DNA of 64,000 nucleotides from Diadophis punctatus similis (GCA_023053685.1 JALIGW010000005.1:19970001-20034000); one strand, 5' to 3'. Positions 1 through 13,375 are shown, counted from the first letter of the stretch. Program-made: numbers and translations. Notes: a model not told the origin generated them from the letters alone.

Positions 1-1
1 C

Positions 2-742
2 AATAGTTTGGGTGAGGACAAAAGTGAAGCCTGTGATCAGGAGATATATCACTCTGTAATAGGGAGTCTGTTATATCTGTCACAGTGGTCCAGACCAGAC
101 ATAGCTTGTGCAGTGAGCATTCTAAGTCGCTTTACTGCTACACCTACAAAGTTGCATTGGATGGGTGTGAAAAGAATTCTCAGGTATTTGAAGGGAACTG
201 TGAATTTGGGTCTTCAAATAAAGGTCACTGAAGAATTAAAATTGAAATGTTATGTTGATAGTGATTATGCAAATGATGTAAAAACCAGAAAGTCTAATTC
301 TGGAATTGTAATAATGTTTGGAGGGGCTTTAATTGGTTGGAAGTCCAGAAAACAAACAACGGTTGCTATTTCAACTGCGGAAGCAGAGTTTATTGCATTG
401 TCTGAGTTATGTTCTGAAGTAGTTTGGTATGTACAGTTGTTACAAGATTTAAATGTAAATGTAAATGAAGCTGTAACTGTTTATGAAGATAATGCTGCTT
501 GTATAAAAATGGCAACAGGTGACAGAGTGAAGAACAGAAGTAAACATGTGGACATTAAGTATTGTAATGTCAGGGAAGCTGTAAAAGAAAAATTGATAAG
601 TTTACATCATTGTTCTTCAGAGGATAATTTAGCAGACATGATGACCAAACCATTGGGTGGTGTCCATTATAGGAAATGTTTAAATCCAATAGGTTTGATG
701 TCTCTCCCAGTAATGAAGGGAGGAGTGTTGGAATATTCATGA
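2..742 (+). CDS. copia pol C-terminus: end of RT and RNase H, partial
   Basis: The frame is open from the first bases of the window to TGA at 740-742, about 246 codons without a stop. In order it shows the RT-RNase H connection (IGSLLYLSQWSRPDIA, then LHWMGVKRILRYLKGT) and a Ty1/copia RNase H with its acidic residues in CYVDSDYAND, STAEAEF and VYEDNAACI, followed by RSKHVDIKY and the C-terminal LADMMTKPLG. In the family this enzyme removes the RNA strand of the RNA-DNA hybrid during reverse transcription. All visible catalytic positions are intact. The stop lies 15-17 bases inside the presumed 3' LTR, so the last residues are LTR-encoded. The upstream gag, protease, integrase and most of RT are off the window. 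Confidence 0.85.
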   Translation, partial: NSLGEDKSEACDQEIYHSVIGSLLYLSQWSRPDIACAVSILSRFTATPTKLHWMGVKRILRYLKGTVNLGLQIKVTEELKLKCYVDSDYANDVKTRKSNSGIVIMFGGALIGWKSRKQTTVAISTAEAEFIALSELCSEVVWYVQLLQDLNVNVNEAVTVYEDNAACIKMATGDRVKNRSKHVDIKYCNVREAVKEKLISLHHCSSEDNLADMMTKPLGGVHYRKCLNPIGLMSLPVMKGGVLEYS

Positions 743-990
743 CTGGGAGAGCCATGTGATTGAGTCAGCCAATCAGGCTGAAGTGTTAATTGAGCATGTC
801 CAAAAAACTTAGCAAGAAGAAGGGTGTGGTTTACTCTGTCCACCATTATACTCCAGTATGAAAACATCTCAACATGTGATGAAACAAAGTGTGGTATTGT
901 AAATGTTTTATTCTACTTATAAAGAAGTTATTTGAATCAGCAAAATGCAGTTATCTTTTGAAGCTTCTGATTTATTGCGTAACTCTGACA
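726..990 (+). repeat. putative 3' LTR of the first copia element
   Basis: Starts with TGTTGG directly after a purine-rich tract and ends with CA at 990, about 265 bp. No second LTR copy is present to confirm the ends, so the right boundary is inferred. It could extend further, since an AATAAA-like sequence lies at about 1008-1014. Confidence 0.45.
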
Positions 991-1867
991 AAGCCTGCTC
1001 TCTAATTAAAATAAATTAATAGGAAATTGGTACGTTGCATTTGCAATATCCTCCAATATCCTATCTTCAGCAGTCACAGAGGTAGCCTCTGTGGAAGAAC
1101 ATCCATAACATGCTCTATCATAAAGGGTCCCTGGCCGTCTCTATCCCCATCCCCATTCCCAATTCCATTGCCTTTACTGAGTTTTCACATTTCCCTTCCT
1201 TGCTAAACTGTAGCTTCCTGAAAGGATGCATGCAAAAGATACAATTTTAGGCATAGCAACGGAAATGTCATTTAGACAATACAACTAGACTTACCCATGA
1301 TCTGACTCAGTATAAAGCAGCTTATTACTTTTCTATGTTGCTTTCTCCTTAAGACTGAATTTGAATGGGTGACCTAAGACAGCATTAAAAAGTTTTTGCT
1401 TGCCCTTCTCCAGAGAAAACCAGTCCTTTGCGAAACATGCCCAGAGTAAGGCCAACCAATCAAAAAACATTTTAAAATAAAAAATGTTCTACCTCCTGCA
1501 GCTTTTCATAAAATAAAATAAAAACCTACTTTAAAACTGTTCCTCGTAGAAAGCCTTCATTTTTGCCCCCTCTGTCCTTGGGTGGTTTTTTTTAACTGAT
1601 TGGCAAATATAATAGACCTTGTTTCAGTCATTTTCTAAAAAAAAATCTCAAGCTGGTTGAAAACCTCACTGGCATGCCTCCTCTCTTCTTCCAAACTTTT
1701 CCAGCATATAAAAAGCTCCATATGAAAAGGATTGAATTGTATTTAAATACAGTTTTCCTCTGTAATAGCAGCCCTTAACTCATTTCAGTCTCATCACATG
1801 CTAAATCTACTCCACTTTATTACCTGCTTTCAATGGGCAGTTAAGAGAAAGGAGGAGAGGGAGGGTG
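991..1867. other. no gene or repeat recognised
   Basis: AT-rich DNA without open frames, splice-bounded exons or recognisable repeat termini. Intron-like. Confidence 0.5.
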
Positions 1868-1951
1868 GGAGGAAGGAAGGAAGGAAGGAAGGAAGGAAGG
1901 AAGGAAGGAAGGAAGGAAGGAAGGAAGGAAGGAAGGAAGGAAGGAAGGAAG
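1868..1951. repeat. (GGAA)n microsatellite
   Basis: About 20 tandem GGAA units, almost uninterrupted. Frames through it encode KEGR or SFLP repeats and are not genes. Confidence 0.97.
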
Positions 1952-4900
1952 TTGTAAGACCTTTTCTGGCTGAAAATGTGGTGCTCTCCAAAGTGCTGGC
2001 TGTACCTGTGTTCAAGTCTTGATGTATAAATAATGCATTTCGTTGAGCATCAGAATTTAATGAACAAGTAGTACCATGCAACTAATTATGAATTAAAATT
2101 ATCACAATAATCTGAGGGATAGGATTCTTATCTTTTTCCTGTAGTTACCCATTGAAAAAATTGTACTGATGAGGTTTATTTCTGAATAATAGTCTTAGAA
2201 TGGGTGAGTTTTCTATAAAACCTATAAAAATATGAATGGGTTGCAAAGTTTGAGGATGAAATATTACAGAGTTTATACTCAACACATCTGGAGAACCTGA
2301 GTAGAGGGAAGGCATTTAATCAACAAATCAATTTAAGGCAATTAGCAATCGTTTTCTTCTTCTTTATCCCAATTCACTCTCTACCAAAGTTTCCAAAGCC
2401 CTGAAGCATTCTTGGTTCTGCTCACTATTGTACAGTATATCATGCAGTGCACCTGAAGCTTCACTTTACTTTTCCACCGTAAATTATTTAACAACACTTT
2501 ACGTTTTATAATATTATGTGAGCCTTCACTACTAGCAAGCCAGACAACAAGTCAATAAAAGCCAAGTTCCAAGTTTATGTTTTGCTTTGATTTTTCAGTT
2601 TGCGCTACTGTATATCGCAAGCCTGCCCTCTTGTTACAAACAGGACTGAATAACATTTTGGTGTTAAGTATGAGAGACTAGATTGAATCTGAGCTTATAA
2701 AACTCGGGGGGGGGACCACTATCACAACTTTTTAGTAAAAACTGCAGTCTCTAAATTTTATTTCCATTATAATTAATAGATGTTAAGGAAGGAGACATTT
2801 TAAATGGAGCCATGGCAGGAAAGGCTTAAGGAATCTCTGCACCAGAAGTCTTCTATTATATCAACAAGAAAAGTGCAAATTATATGCTAAATATCCCACT
2901 TAATACCTTCATATGGCTCAGAGTAATTTCTATTGCCATGAAACTGTTGTCTACAAACAGTGCAAAGAGAAACTGTTTGGTTAGTACTGTTCCATTGAAA
3001 GCAGTTGCTATCTCAGGATACTGAACAGTGGATTCTCTGTATAATTCCTGAGGGAGGGAAACAGATGAAGAAGCCTTGACTTGCTCCTTTGCTTCCCTTG
3101 ACATATGCTGCCTTAACACGACACACAGTATTAATCTTCCTACATGAAAGGAACGGAGAAGCATATCTGTGAGATGGGACAGGCCAGGGCAACAAGCTGG
3201 ATATGCAGCTGCATCCTCCTTTACAGCTGCAAGGCTGTTTTGAGAAAGATAGAGAGGACAGAAGGAGGATAGTTTTCCACCCCTACTTTCAAATAGCTTG
3301 AAAATGCAAAGAATGCCTAAATTGTAGGTATCAAAAAAGAAGAGGCAGATTTCACCCTCCTTCCTATATACCCTTTCCCATTGCAGTGACGCTTGCTGCT
3401 TTTAAAAACAGTGGATAATTAAAGAGTGATGGTGAAACATTGGCCCTATAGGATGGATGAATAATTTGGCATTTCAGGACTTCACTAACAGATATTTTAG
3501 GCCCTTTTCATCTTTTCTGCCCTTGAAAGCCTTTTAGTGCTTTTGGTTTTTGCAGGATTTTAGGTTTTTAATCGACTTAAGCTTAACAAAAATATACCTT
3601 CCCCGACAAACTCTGAATGTATAGAATGGATTGGTCTATGTGGAATTGAACTGGATTCAAATTATTGTCCTGGATTCCAATGATCCCTTTCTTATTTTAA
3701 AGTTTATTAGCTGTCCCTGATTTAAACAGTCAGATAACTGGTTTGGCACAATTTGGTGTATCACCAGATGTGGCGTGATGATTTACGTTCCTTAGTGAAT
3801 AAAATCTGCAAACTTTTGAAGCAAATTTGGCAGAAAGTTGAGAAAATGCTCCTTTGGTGGTGACTTTCTGTCTATAAGTTCAATGATACCGTATGGTAGA
3901 TAAGTCTCCGGACCTCAAACTAATTTATTTTGTAACTGATTTCAGTTAGTTATTGGTTAATTGTTAATTTCATACCAACCAAAGTTTCTGAACCTATGGT
4001 TCAGAAACCACTGAGGATCTGGTTTGGGTACTACAGATGGTTCTTGCTGAAGGATTATTTTTGCTTGTTTAAGATTATTTTTAAGTGGCCAAAATCTTGT
4101 CAAAATGCAAAATTTTGCAAGATTTTAGAAATATCCCCCAAGTCTTGCAAGATTTAGGTGACTTGCTCAAAAGCTTGTATGATTTCAGGTGAAAACACTG
4201 GAATCCTGTAAAATGTTATAATTTAATTAAATCTGGCTATTCAATTTTTTTAAAGTTTAATTTTCAGGCCCCATAGAGACCATCTGATGAGTCATATAGG
4301 ATGTGAAAAGTACAGGAATCAATCTCTTATCAATACCTAACTTATACGGTGGTTTTCAAAAGTTTTCAGTAACATTTTCCATTTTCCAATGTAAAATGGA
4401 AAAAAGAAAGAAATGTTGGGAACTGATGATAAACTACCTTATTATTCTGGATCACTTAAAATTCTCAAATATTGATTAAAGATCCAGATATGACTATAGA
4501 GGAGGGAGGGAGGGAGGATCCTTTGAATATTAATATTTGTTTTTCTACTGGGATAGCTGAAATGTCAGGAATTACTATGACATCAGTGGAAAGGATTCAT
4601 GCTCTGAAGATTACATGAAGAGGGCAAATTATATCCTCTAATGGTCATGCCCTTTGTTGCCAATGTTGTCTTCCCTATGTAACCCCAAAATCCCTTTGAA
4701 GGGGCTACTGCTCATGCACTCGGTAACAACCCTACTAAGACTATGGTCTCTTCCTTATGTGAAGTTCTGTGCATGAATAATGTACATGAATGATGGTTTC
4801 TGAACATACAAAAGAAAGAATGCTAAGACATCAACTGTGGGACAGCTCAAACAGCTCCTTTCAAGTCTTCATATGGCATTTGTAATCACATACACATTCT

Positions 4901-5566
4901 GAAATACTAACATTTTCTAAATTTCAAAGTTCAGCTCTAAAGACCCAGCGTCAATTAGATAGTTGGAAAGGACATTTAAGTTTTACAAATTCAACATTTA
5001 TCATTGAGAAAGCAATTCACAAATGAGAGGAGGGGAAGGTACCCTTTTCAGTGAATCCGTAAAACAGGTGGCCAGGAACAGTCAGACTCCAAGAATTACA
5101 TCGGTGCTGTAGAATGTATTGCTCTGACAAGTATCAGACAAGTTTCAAATGTTTTGACTCTTATCCCTTTGCCTGGAATATTGAATAGCTGTAGCACAAA
5201 TTTATTTTATTTAAAATAATGTTTTTTCGTCCTTTTAAAATTCTTCTTTAATATAGAAGTGCCTGGGGAAATGGCTTCAGGAGACCAATTATGTGGTATC
5301 TAGGCATACCAGGAGATTTGGGGAAAATATAAGATGGGGTGAAGGTGAGATTGGTAATAGGCACTAATCAAAGACTAATATGGTGTTTGGAGGCCAACAG
5401 AGATTGTTATACATGCTCCATGAATCTTTTAAAATTATCCACCTGTACCTTCTATATAAAAGACTACAGCTTAGAAATACAGTGTTTTGCATTACTGTCA
5501 GAGGATTGGTTGTGTTAGTATTTTATTTTCTTGCTCACTCTTTGTATATGGAGGTTCAGTTGGCAG
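1952..5566. other. no gene or clear repeat recognised
   Basis: AT-rich intron-like sequence. Short frames, such as a 94-codon minus-strand one at 2880-3164, have no motif or homology I recognise and no flanking splice sites that make sense. A short run of GGGA units lies at about 4500-4517. Confidence 0.5.
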
Positions 5567-5902
5567 CAGAGGTGGAATTCAGCAGGTTCTGACCAGTTCT
5601 GGAGAACCAGTAGCGAAAATTTTGAGTAGTTTGGAGAACCGGTAAATACCACCTCTGACTGGCCTCGCCCCCATCTATTTTCTGCCTCCCGAGTCCCAGC
5701 TGATCGGGAGGAAATGGGGATTTTGCCGTAATCTTCCTCTGGAGTGGAGAGGGAATTGAGATTTTACAGTATCCTTCCCCTGGAGTGGGGTGGGAATGGA
5801 GATTTTATAGTATTCTTCCCCTGCCACACCCACCAAGCCACACCACGCCCACCAAGCCACACCCACAGAACCTGTAGTAAAAAAATTTGAATCCCACCAC
5901 TG
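5567..5902. mobile_element. hAT-type MITE (CAG-GTGG ... CCCACCACTG termini)
   Basis: Begins CAGAGGTGGAATTC and ends GAATCCCACCACTG, imperfect terminal inverted repeats of the hAT type. It is flanked by a perfect 8-bp target duplication, GTTGGCAG, at 5559-5566 and 5903-5910. The interior has two diverged copies of a block around CTGGAGTGG and TTCCCC and no coding capacity. It needs a transposase in trans. Confidence 0.9.
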
Positions 5903-5930
5903 GTTGGCAGCATTACCAGGTAAGGAGGGG

Positions 5931-6016
5931 TAATCTCCTGCTTAGTCCCTCGGGAGTAGGGCGGCATATAAGAACCAAGAAATAAATAAATAAAATAAAT
6001 AAATAAATAAATAAAA
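5931..6016 (+). mobile_element. CR1-type LINE 3' tail
   Basis: Contains the reptile CR1 3' end signature (TAGTCCCTCGGGAGTAGGG then CGGCATATAAG) followed by an (AAAT)n tail. The same signature ends the coding CR1 copy at 31555-32020. Only the terminal 3' UTR is present, typical of a 5'-truncated insertion. Confidence 0.75.
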
Positions 6017-6632
6017 CCCCAAATAATTACTACAAATACAAGGTTCACTGCAGTCCTAGGGTTGCAGAAACTAAGATCCTTCAAAAATGTTTGTGGAATA
6101 CTTTCACTGTCAGGAATTTCTATTGATTCCTAACAAACTCTGAAAATTACTGATAAAAATATATATTTCAATGATAGCTAAAGCAGAACTCCTATAAAAG
6201 ATTTGGGAAAAGCCCCCGTCTCTCCTTAGAAATATTGCTTATTGCATCATGAAGAAAAATGATGCTTTTAAGTTAAGATGTGGAGGTAAATGCACCAGAA
6301 AAAGCGCAGATCTTTGTAGAAGTCAATAAATCAAGAGACTGACAGACTATATCGTTCAGATCAGCGCATTTTCAAATTAATACTTCTTTAATGCCAGGAA
6401 TACTGTATAATTTCTAAAGAAAGAAAGATGGCTTTAGAAATTGTGACATAACTGCCAGCAAACATTTGTCTATTTTGTCTATTCTAGCCTAATTCTGAAT
6501 TGTGTATGCGTACAAAATATGGGAGGTTATTGATAGCACTCCAGATAAATGCCTGTAAATAAAAAGTGAATGGAAAGACAAAATGAAGACAAAACTTTGT
6601 TCTCCTGCACAAAATAAACATTTCCCTTATGG

Positions 6633-6766
6633 CACAGGTGTCAAACTCACTGTGTCACGTTACCGTCACATGACATTTCGCGATGTTTTTCCCATTTGCG
6701 GAGCCGGGGTGGGTGTGGCCTGTGCATGATGCATCCAGCCCGCAAGCTGCCAGTTCAACACCCCTG
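6633..6766. mobile_element. hAT-type MITE, GGTGTCAAACTC family, short
   Basis: Termini are CACAGGTGTCAAACTC and TTCAACACCCCTG, decayed forms of the inverted repeats seen intact at 27519-27872. A 7-bp duplication, CTTATGG, lies on both sides (6626-6632 and 6767-6773). Non-coding internal-deletion derivative of 134 bp. Confidence 0.75.
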
Positions 6767-6884
6767 CTTATGGGAATGGTCTACAAGTTGTTTTGCCCTA
6801 CTGCCAATTTATTTTTTTAAAGGGGTGAATTAGAAATTCAATGTCAATGACAGATTTCAAGCCAGGATTCAATATTGCCCATTA

Positions 6885-7600
6885 TCTTCCTTTTTTTTAA
6901 CAGCTGGTTTAATCAGTATTGTTGGGGGGAGAGGTCACTCCACCAGCCTCTCCTTTGTGGGGTGCCACAGGGATCAATATTTTTCCTCTTCTTTCTAACA
7001 GCTATCCGAGTGCTGAGGTCATCTGTTGGTTCAGGATTTAAAATCAATACCCTGATGACACTCAGTTTACATCTCTTGACTCCAAGCAGTCAATTAATAC
7101 TGTCAATATCTTGTCCAAGGGCCTGAAGGCCGTGCAGGTTTGGATGGGGAGAAATTGACTTTGACTTAATCCTATCAAGACTGGGTGGCTGTGGACATTA
7201 GAATCCCCCAGATCTGGAGACTTTCCCTATTTCCCTGAAGGTCATCTTGGACTCTTAGATCCTTCTCAAAGAGCAGGTAGCAGTTATAGCTAAGAGGGCT
7301 TATGTGCAACTTGCTTCCCCTCCTGGCTCTGGTTGCTTTTCAGACAGTCCCTCACACACTGGACACCTCACAACTCACAACTATTGCAATGTGCTGCCAA
7401 TAAGGGTTGCCTTTGAAAACCACTTGGAAGCTTTAACCAATCAAAAATGTAGTAGCCCAAGCAGCAATGGGCATCCCTAAGTGTGTCCTTGGGGCATCTC
7501 CGCTTCATGAGTTGCACTGGTTCCTGTGTACTTCCAGATGTAAAAGTGCTGGCTATTACCTCTAATACCTTATACGGCATACAGCCAAGTTACTTGCCAA
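6885..7600 (+). pseudogene. decayed CR1-type LINE reverse transcriptase
   Basis: Translated pieces in shifting plus-strand frames match the CR1/L2 RT plan in order: GVPQGS (RT block before the YADD box), a remnant of the segment after YADD, a piece resembling NPIKTGWLW, then LHELHW at about 7500-7520 from the C-terminal part. Several frameshifts and stops separate them, so this is an old inactive copy. The family encodes an endonuclease-RT protein for target-primed insertion; no endonuclease domain is visible here. Confidence 0.65.
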
Positions 7601-8640
<1,040 letters not shown>

Positions 8641-9691
8641 TTATCTACATGCAGCATCTATAAATGACCTACAAATAAAGGAGGTCTGAATTTTTCCATT
8701 ATGGCTCCATTCACTTTACAGTGAGTCTGCAAAATGATCAAAAAATATTAATTAGACACAGAATATCTTCCTAATCTTCCATAAATGATAGACAAAAAAT
8801 GGTCCTGGAAACAGCAAAATATATATGGATTTTTTGTTTGAACAAAACAAGAAATCCATCACATACTGTATCTAGTTGTGTTTATATCATACAGTTATGA
8901 ACGGATTATTTAACTCAATTTTATTTTTCAGCATGGTTTTAAAAAAAGTTTCTCTTAATGGATGTAATAATAAATGCATGTAGGGTTATAATGTAAACAG
9001 ATTTAATTTTTTTCTTCATAGCTTAACTTTGTTGAACTAGTTATAGCACTTTGAGAAACATTTTCCAGAGCTGCTTTTCAAGTTCCTGCATAATCTTACT
9101 TCACAAGGACTGAAATGTCAATGATAGTTCTATAATGTTGGGTGATTTCTTAGCACGTAAAAATAGGACCTTCATTTTTTTCCACTTAGTGTGAAATTAC
9201 CATAAACCAGTAGGAAAAGGAAAAGCAAATATATATTTTCTGAATGATGACAGAATTTTTTTTTCAATCCAAGGATATCTTTTGATTGAATGTATTTAGT
9301 ATATGTTTATAGTGTAGACATTGATGACACTGACATAAATATATTAAAATTTTGTCATTTCATTTAAACTCATTAAAACTAGGCAAGAAGGGTATATAAA
9401 GAGCCATCTCTCCCCAATGGGACAAACTTGTCCCACTCATGCCAGCAGAAGAGGCTTGCTATGGACCCTGTCTGCTAAGGAATTCCAACAGGTGGGTCAA
9501 GGAGAAGAGCCGTTTCCACTGTGGCCCTCCCATCTGTGTGAAACATTCTACTACCGGAAATGAGAACTGCCCCCTCCTTTTTGGCCTTCTGGAAGGTACT
9601 AAAATTTGGCTTTGCCGGTTGGCTTGAACTGAATGTGTTTGATTGCGTAAGAAGACCTCATTCCCATACCATCTGTCTCCTAGTTTAGGTA
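8641..9691. other. no gene or repeat recognised
   Basis: AT-rich intron-like sequence with no recognisable element termini. Confidence 0.5.
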
Positions 9692-9931
9692 CAGTGGTAC
9701 CTCAGTACTCATCGTTAATTGGTTCTGGGAGGTGTCATAAATGAGTACCAAACGATTTTTTTCCCATAAGGAGTAATGTAGTGAGTCACAAGGCAGCTGA
9801 CAGCAACAAGTGCTAGCTTGTGCGTTGAGTACCAAACAAATGATGAGTACCGAGACAAAATTTTCATGTCAAAATGCATTGAATACCAAATTCGATGAGT
9901 TTCAAAACAGTTGGGTTCCAAGGTACCACTA
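9692..9931. mobile_element. Tc1/mariner (Tigger-like) MITE
   Basis: Begins CAGTGGTACCTCAGTACTC and ends GTTCCAAGGTACCACTA, inverted repeats of Tigger type, flanked by TA on both sides (9690-9691 and 9932-9933). The 240-bp interior is non-coding. Confidence 0.8.
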
Positions 9932-10039
9932 TAGTTTTCGAAATTTTAATCCACGTATATTTAATATATTTAAATTATTTTTCTATTTGTTTTATAATCT
10001 GTGAGCTACTCAGAATCACCTTATGTGGGAGATTTGCAG

Positions 10040-10795
10040 ATGGAGATTTGCAACAACATAGCTAAGAAAGCATTAAGAGTGGTTAACCTAATCTTGCGTA
10101 GCTTCTTCTCTGGTAACATTGTACTCTTAACCAGAGCATACAAAACATTTGCTAGACCAATTCTTGAATACAGCTCATCTGTCTGGAACCCACACTACAT
10201 ATCAAACATTAACACAATTGAGAATGACCAGAGATACTTCACAAGAAGAGTATTACATTCCTCTGTTCACAACAGAATGCCTTATGAAACCAGACTTGAA
10301 ATTTTGGGACTTCAAAATTTAGAACTACGCCGTCTTCGATCTGACCTAAGTGTAGCTCACAAAATTGAGCTATGTCCTACCTGTTAACGACTACTTCAGT
10401 TTCAACCGCAATAATACACAAGCTCACAATAGATACAAACTTAATGTAAACCGCTCCAAACTTGATTGCAAAAATTCGACTTCAACAACAGAGTGGTCAA
10501 TGCCTGGAACACTTTACCTGACTCAGTAGTTTCTTCCCCAAACCCCCAAAACTTCAACCTCAGATTATCTACCATTGACCTCACCCCATTCCTAAGAGGT
10601 CTGTAAGGGCGTGCATAAGCGCACAATCGTGCCTACCGTTCCTGTCCTAATGTACCCATATATTCATACCTCTTTTACTCTTATTCATGCTTGTACTATT
10701 ACATATATATTCAATCATGTTTTACTGTTTATACTTTGCTTATAATCATATATGCTTGACAAATAAACAAATACAAATACAAAATACAAATACAG
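10040..10795 (+). mobile_element. LINE 3' end (CR1/L2-like clade) with RT C-terminus
   Basis: A plus-strand frame to about 10386 encodes the C-terminal thumb-like part of a CR1/L2-type ORF2: RPILEYSSSVWNPHY, then RLEILGLQNLELRR and DLSVAHKI. After a frameshift it continues with NRVVNAWNTLPDSVV and reaches a 3' UTR ending in an ATACAA-rich tail near 10795. The same sequence is present in reverse at about 50705-51140, which confirms a dispersed repeat and fixes the tail. Truncated at its 5' end; the RT catalytic core is absent. Confidence 0.8.
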
Positions 10796-11195
10796 ATGGA
10801 TGGATGGACAGGACTGAACTACTTCTCAGCAGCAAATCACATTAGAAATGTGCCTTCTTTTCTTAAAAAGGATAGTCCGAAGCCATTCTCCACTGAGCTC
10901 ATATAAAATCTTCTCATGTCTCTTTCTTAAATTAGGAAATCAGTGGAATTTACTGGTGAATCACACAACACTTGGATGACTCTTCACTTCATGACTAATT
11001 ACTAATGACTTATAGCTGAATATGGTAACTACACCATGAACTAGAGTGATGCAAAGTGATAGCAAATGTTCTCTCTGCATTGTTTGTTCTGTGACAATTG
11101 CTTCACAAATATATTTTCACTAATATTGCAACTAATGAAATATACACATATAAAGAACCTTTACTCCCAGGTTGATTAGCAGTGCTGCATATGTA
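10796..11195. other. no gene recognised
   Basis: Short TGGA repeats at 10795-10810, then unassigned AT-rich DNA. Confidence 0.5.
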
Positions 11196-11559
11196 CAGAT
11201 AGTCCTCGATTTATGACCACAATTGAGCCAAAATTTCTGTTCCTAAGCAAGACATTTGTTAAGTGAGTTTTGCACCAATTTATGACCTTTCTTGCCAGTT
11301 AAGTGAATCACTGCAGTTAAGTTAGTAACATGGTTGTTAAGTTGATTCCCCATTGTCAGATCACAAAAGGTGATCACATGATCCTGGGACATTGTAACTA
11401 TCATAAACATGAATCAGTTGATGAGCATCTGAATTTTGATCACATGATCATGGGGATGCTGCAATGATCCTAAGTGTGAAAAATGGTCATAAATCACTTT
11501 TTTCAATGCTGTTTTAACTTTGGTCATCAAACAAACTGTTGTGAGTCTAGGACTACCTA
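11196..11559. mobile_element. Tc1/mariner (Tigger-like) MITE, CAGATAGTCCTC family
   Basis: Starts CAGATAGTCCTCG and ends TAGGACTACCTA, with TA on both sides. Two more copies of similar length lie at 24354-24725 and 27995-28342. Internal landmarks shared by the copies are TTAAGTGA, GGTCA and GATCACATGA blocks. No coding capacity. Confidence 0.85.
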
Positions 11560-11562
11560 TAT

Positions 11563-11879
11563 CAGGGGTTGGCAACCTTAAACACTCAAAGAGCCATTTG
11601 GACCCATTTCCCACAGAAAAGAAAACACCGGGAGCCACAAAACCTTCCCCGTGCCTATTTCCTGAGCGGTCACAGAACTAGCATATGTAGTTTCGTCTAA
11701 AACTTTTCTTTTCTTGGATTTATCCATGGTTGGCCTACTGGGGCTCGAAAAGCTCAATAAATCACGTGTCGGCGGGTATCACACATTGGCGGTTGTGATG
11801 CATATTTTGAGCGACGGAGCCGCAGCAGAGGAATGAAAGAGCCACATCCGGCTCCAGAGCTGCGGGTTGCTGACCCCTG
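11563..11879. mobile_element. hAT-type MITE (CAGGGGTTGGCAACC family)
   Basis: Inverted termini CAGGGGTTGGCAACC and GGTTGCTGACCCCTG with a perfect 8-bp target duplication ACCTATAT at 11555-11562 and 11880-11887. The duplicated target consists of the last bases of the adjacent Tigger-like MITE plus its TA, so this insertion came later. Confidence 0.92.
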
Positions 11880-12964
11880 ACCTATATTCTCAAAATTATG
11901 AAGGATACATAGCTCTTCTTTTAGCTTACAAAGTACAATACATGTCAACGAAGTGTTCTAACTTTGTTGGAACATTCTAATCATGGAGAGGCAGGATAAT
12001 TTCTGCATCTTCTTTTAGATCTCTTCTATTGTCTCTCTTAATTACTTCCCATGGAAAGCAGTAGGACAGAAATTATTTAGGCCAAGAAACCAAATTTTCT
12101 TCCAATAGAAGTATAAGAGAAAAATAAATAAAAAGAATGGGAGAAAGGCGGCATAAAATCTTTCAGATCCTAGTCCTTCCTGTCATCTCCAGGCCAGTTC
12201 CCAATAAGCCACCTTCTGAAAATCAGCTGTCCAATATAACCCTTGAAGGACAGAAATGCAATGGCCCCAACAAAGTCATTCTGAGAGACCCTGTAGCTTA
12301 AACATATTAACACAAAGCAAACAATGGCATATCTTCAGTAATGTGGTTGCTTGGATAGTGATAATTTCTTGTTTCTTGAATGCTATTTTGCCGATTGTGT
12401 TTTCATTTTAACTGAATTCATTTGAGGCAAACTACCTGTTCCTTTGTTAACTAATTTAGTATATCTACAGTGTCCACACTCTATGTGGAATGTTATTATT
12501 CATAACATCAATTTTTGAAATTCAGTTAAGCAACTTTTTTATAAAAAACCTAATTTAATTAACTCTCTCATGCACAAACATACCACAGACATAAAGCTAT
12601 CTATTTCCTGAATTTTCTCTTGACGAATATAAAATATCATGGCCAAGATAGTCACTTAGTCAATGATATCCTATAGGTATCCAGTAGAAGTCATTATAAT
12701 GACAACATGACCTAAATGATATCCAGTATTTGTTTCATTTGCCTACTGACTCATGATGTGCATGATGTCACTCTGCTCCTTCTTGGTTACCCATGTGATA
12801 GCAAGTTCACAATATAATAATATAAAATGCAGCAATAAGACATTTATGGCTTCCTAGCTATTAAGTTTTTTGGGAGAGGCACTTCTAACTCTATATATTA
12901 ATGGAAAAGATGTTTATGCAGATAAGCTATTTCCATTATGATAGTACACTACACCTATATATAA
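11880..12964. other. no gene or repeat recognised
   Basis: After the 8-bp duplication the sequence is AT-rich and intron-like, without supported features. Confidence 0.5.
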
Positions 12965-13375
12965 AACAAGCCTCTGAATACTCTTCAAGGGTAGCTCCTG
13001 TACATTGTAATAGTCCAAGTGGAGATGGCTAGGGCTTGAGTGTCTGAATGCAGGAACTCCTGATCCAAAAAAGGGCACAACTGGTGCACAACGTGAAGTT
13101 GCGCAAAAGCCCTCCTAGCCACAACTGCCACAACTTTCCTAGCCATGACTGCCATCTTATCTTTAAGCAGGAGTCACGAGTCAAGTAGGAGAACCCACAA
13201 GTTGGATGGTGAGCATTACAGCCATCCCACTCTCGTCAGAGATCACTGAAAGCAAGGATGGATGCATTACAGCCATCCCACTCTCGTCAGAGATCAGTGA
13301 AAAGTGTGACCAATGCTGCTTCTGTCCCATAATTGGCCGTGAAACCTGACTGAAAGGAGTCTAGATAATAATAAC
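12965..13375 (-). pseudogene. decayed CR1-type LINE ORF2 fragment, antisense
   Basis: Minus-strand pieces resemble the CR1 segment around VTHALVTSRLDYCN (decayed here) and the plus strand carries the phrase GAATACTCTTCAAGGGTAGC, also found at about 35931-35950 in another CR1 copy. A 51-bp unit beginning GCATTACAGCCATCCC is duplicated in tandem at 13213 and 13264. Confidence 0.55.

Larger units (their letters stand above)
1..990 (+). mobile_element. Ty1/copia retrotransposon, 3' part, cut by window edge
   Basis: Holds the end of a copia-type pol frame, a purine-rich tract at about 715-725 and a sequence beginning TGTTGGAATATTC at 726 that fits the start of a 3' LTR. The 5' part lies outside the window. 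Its RNase H is clearly different from that of the full element at 53295-58237, so this is a second copia lineage. The right end at 990 is chosen because the sequence there reads TGACA, giving TG...CA termini. No target duplication can be tested because the left end is missing. Confidence 0.75.

Noticed and set aside
1798..2022. Open frames rich in KEGR or SFLP across the GGAA repeat
   Set aside because: They are translations of a tetranucleotide microsatellite.
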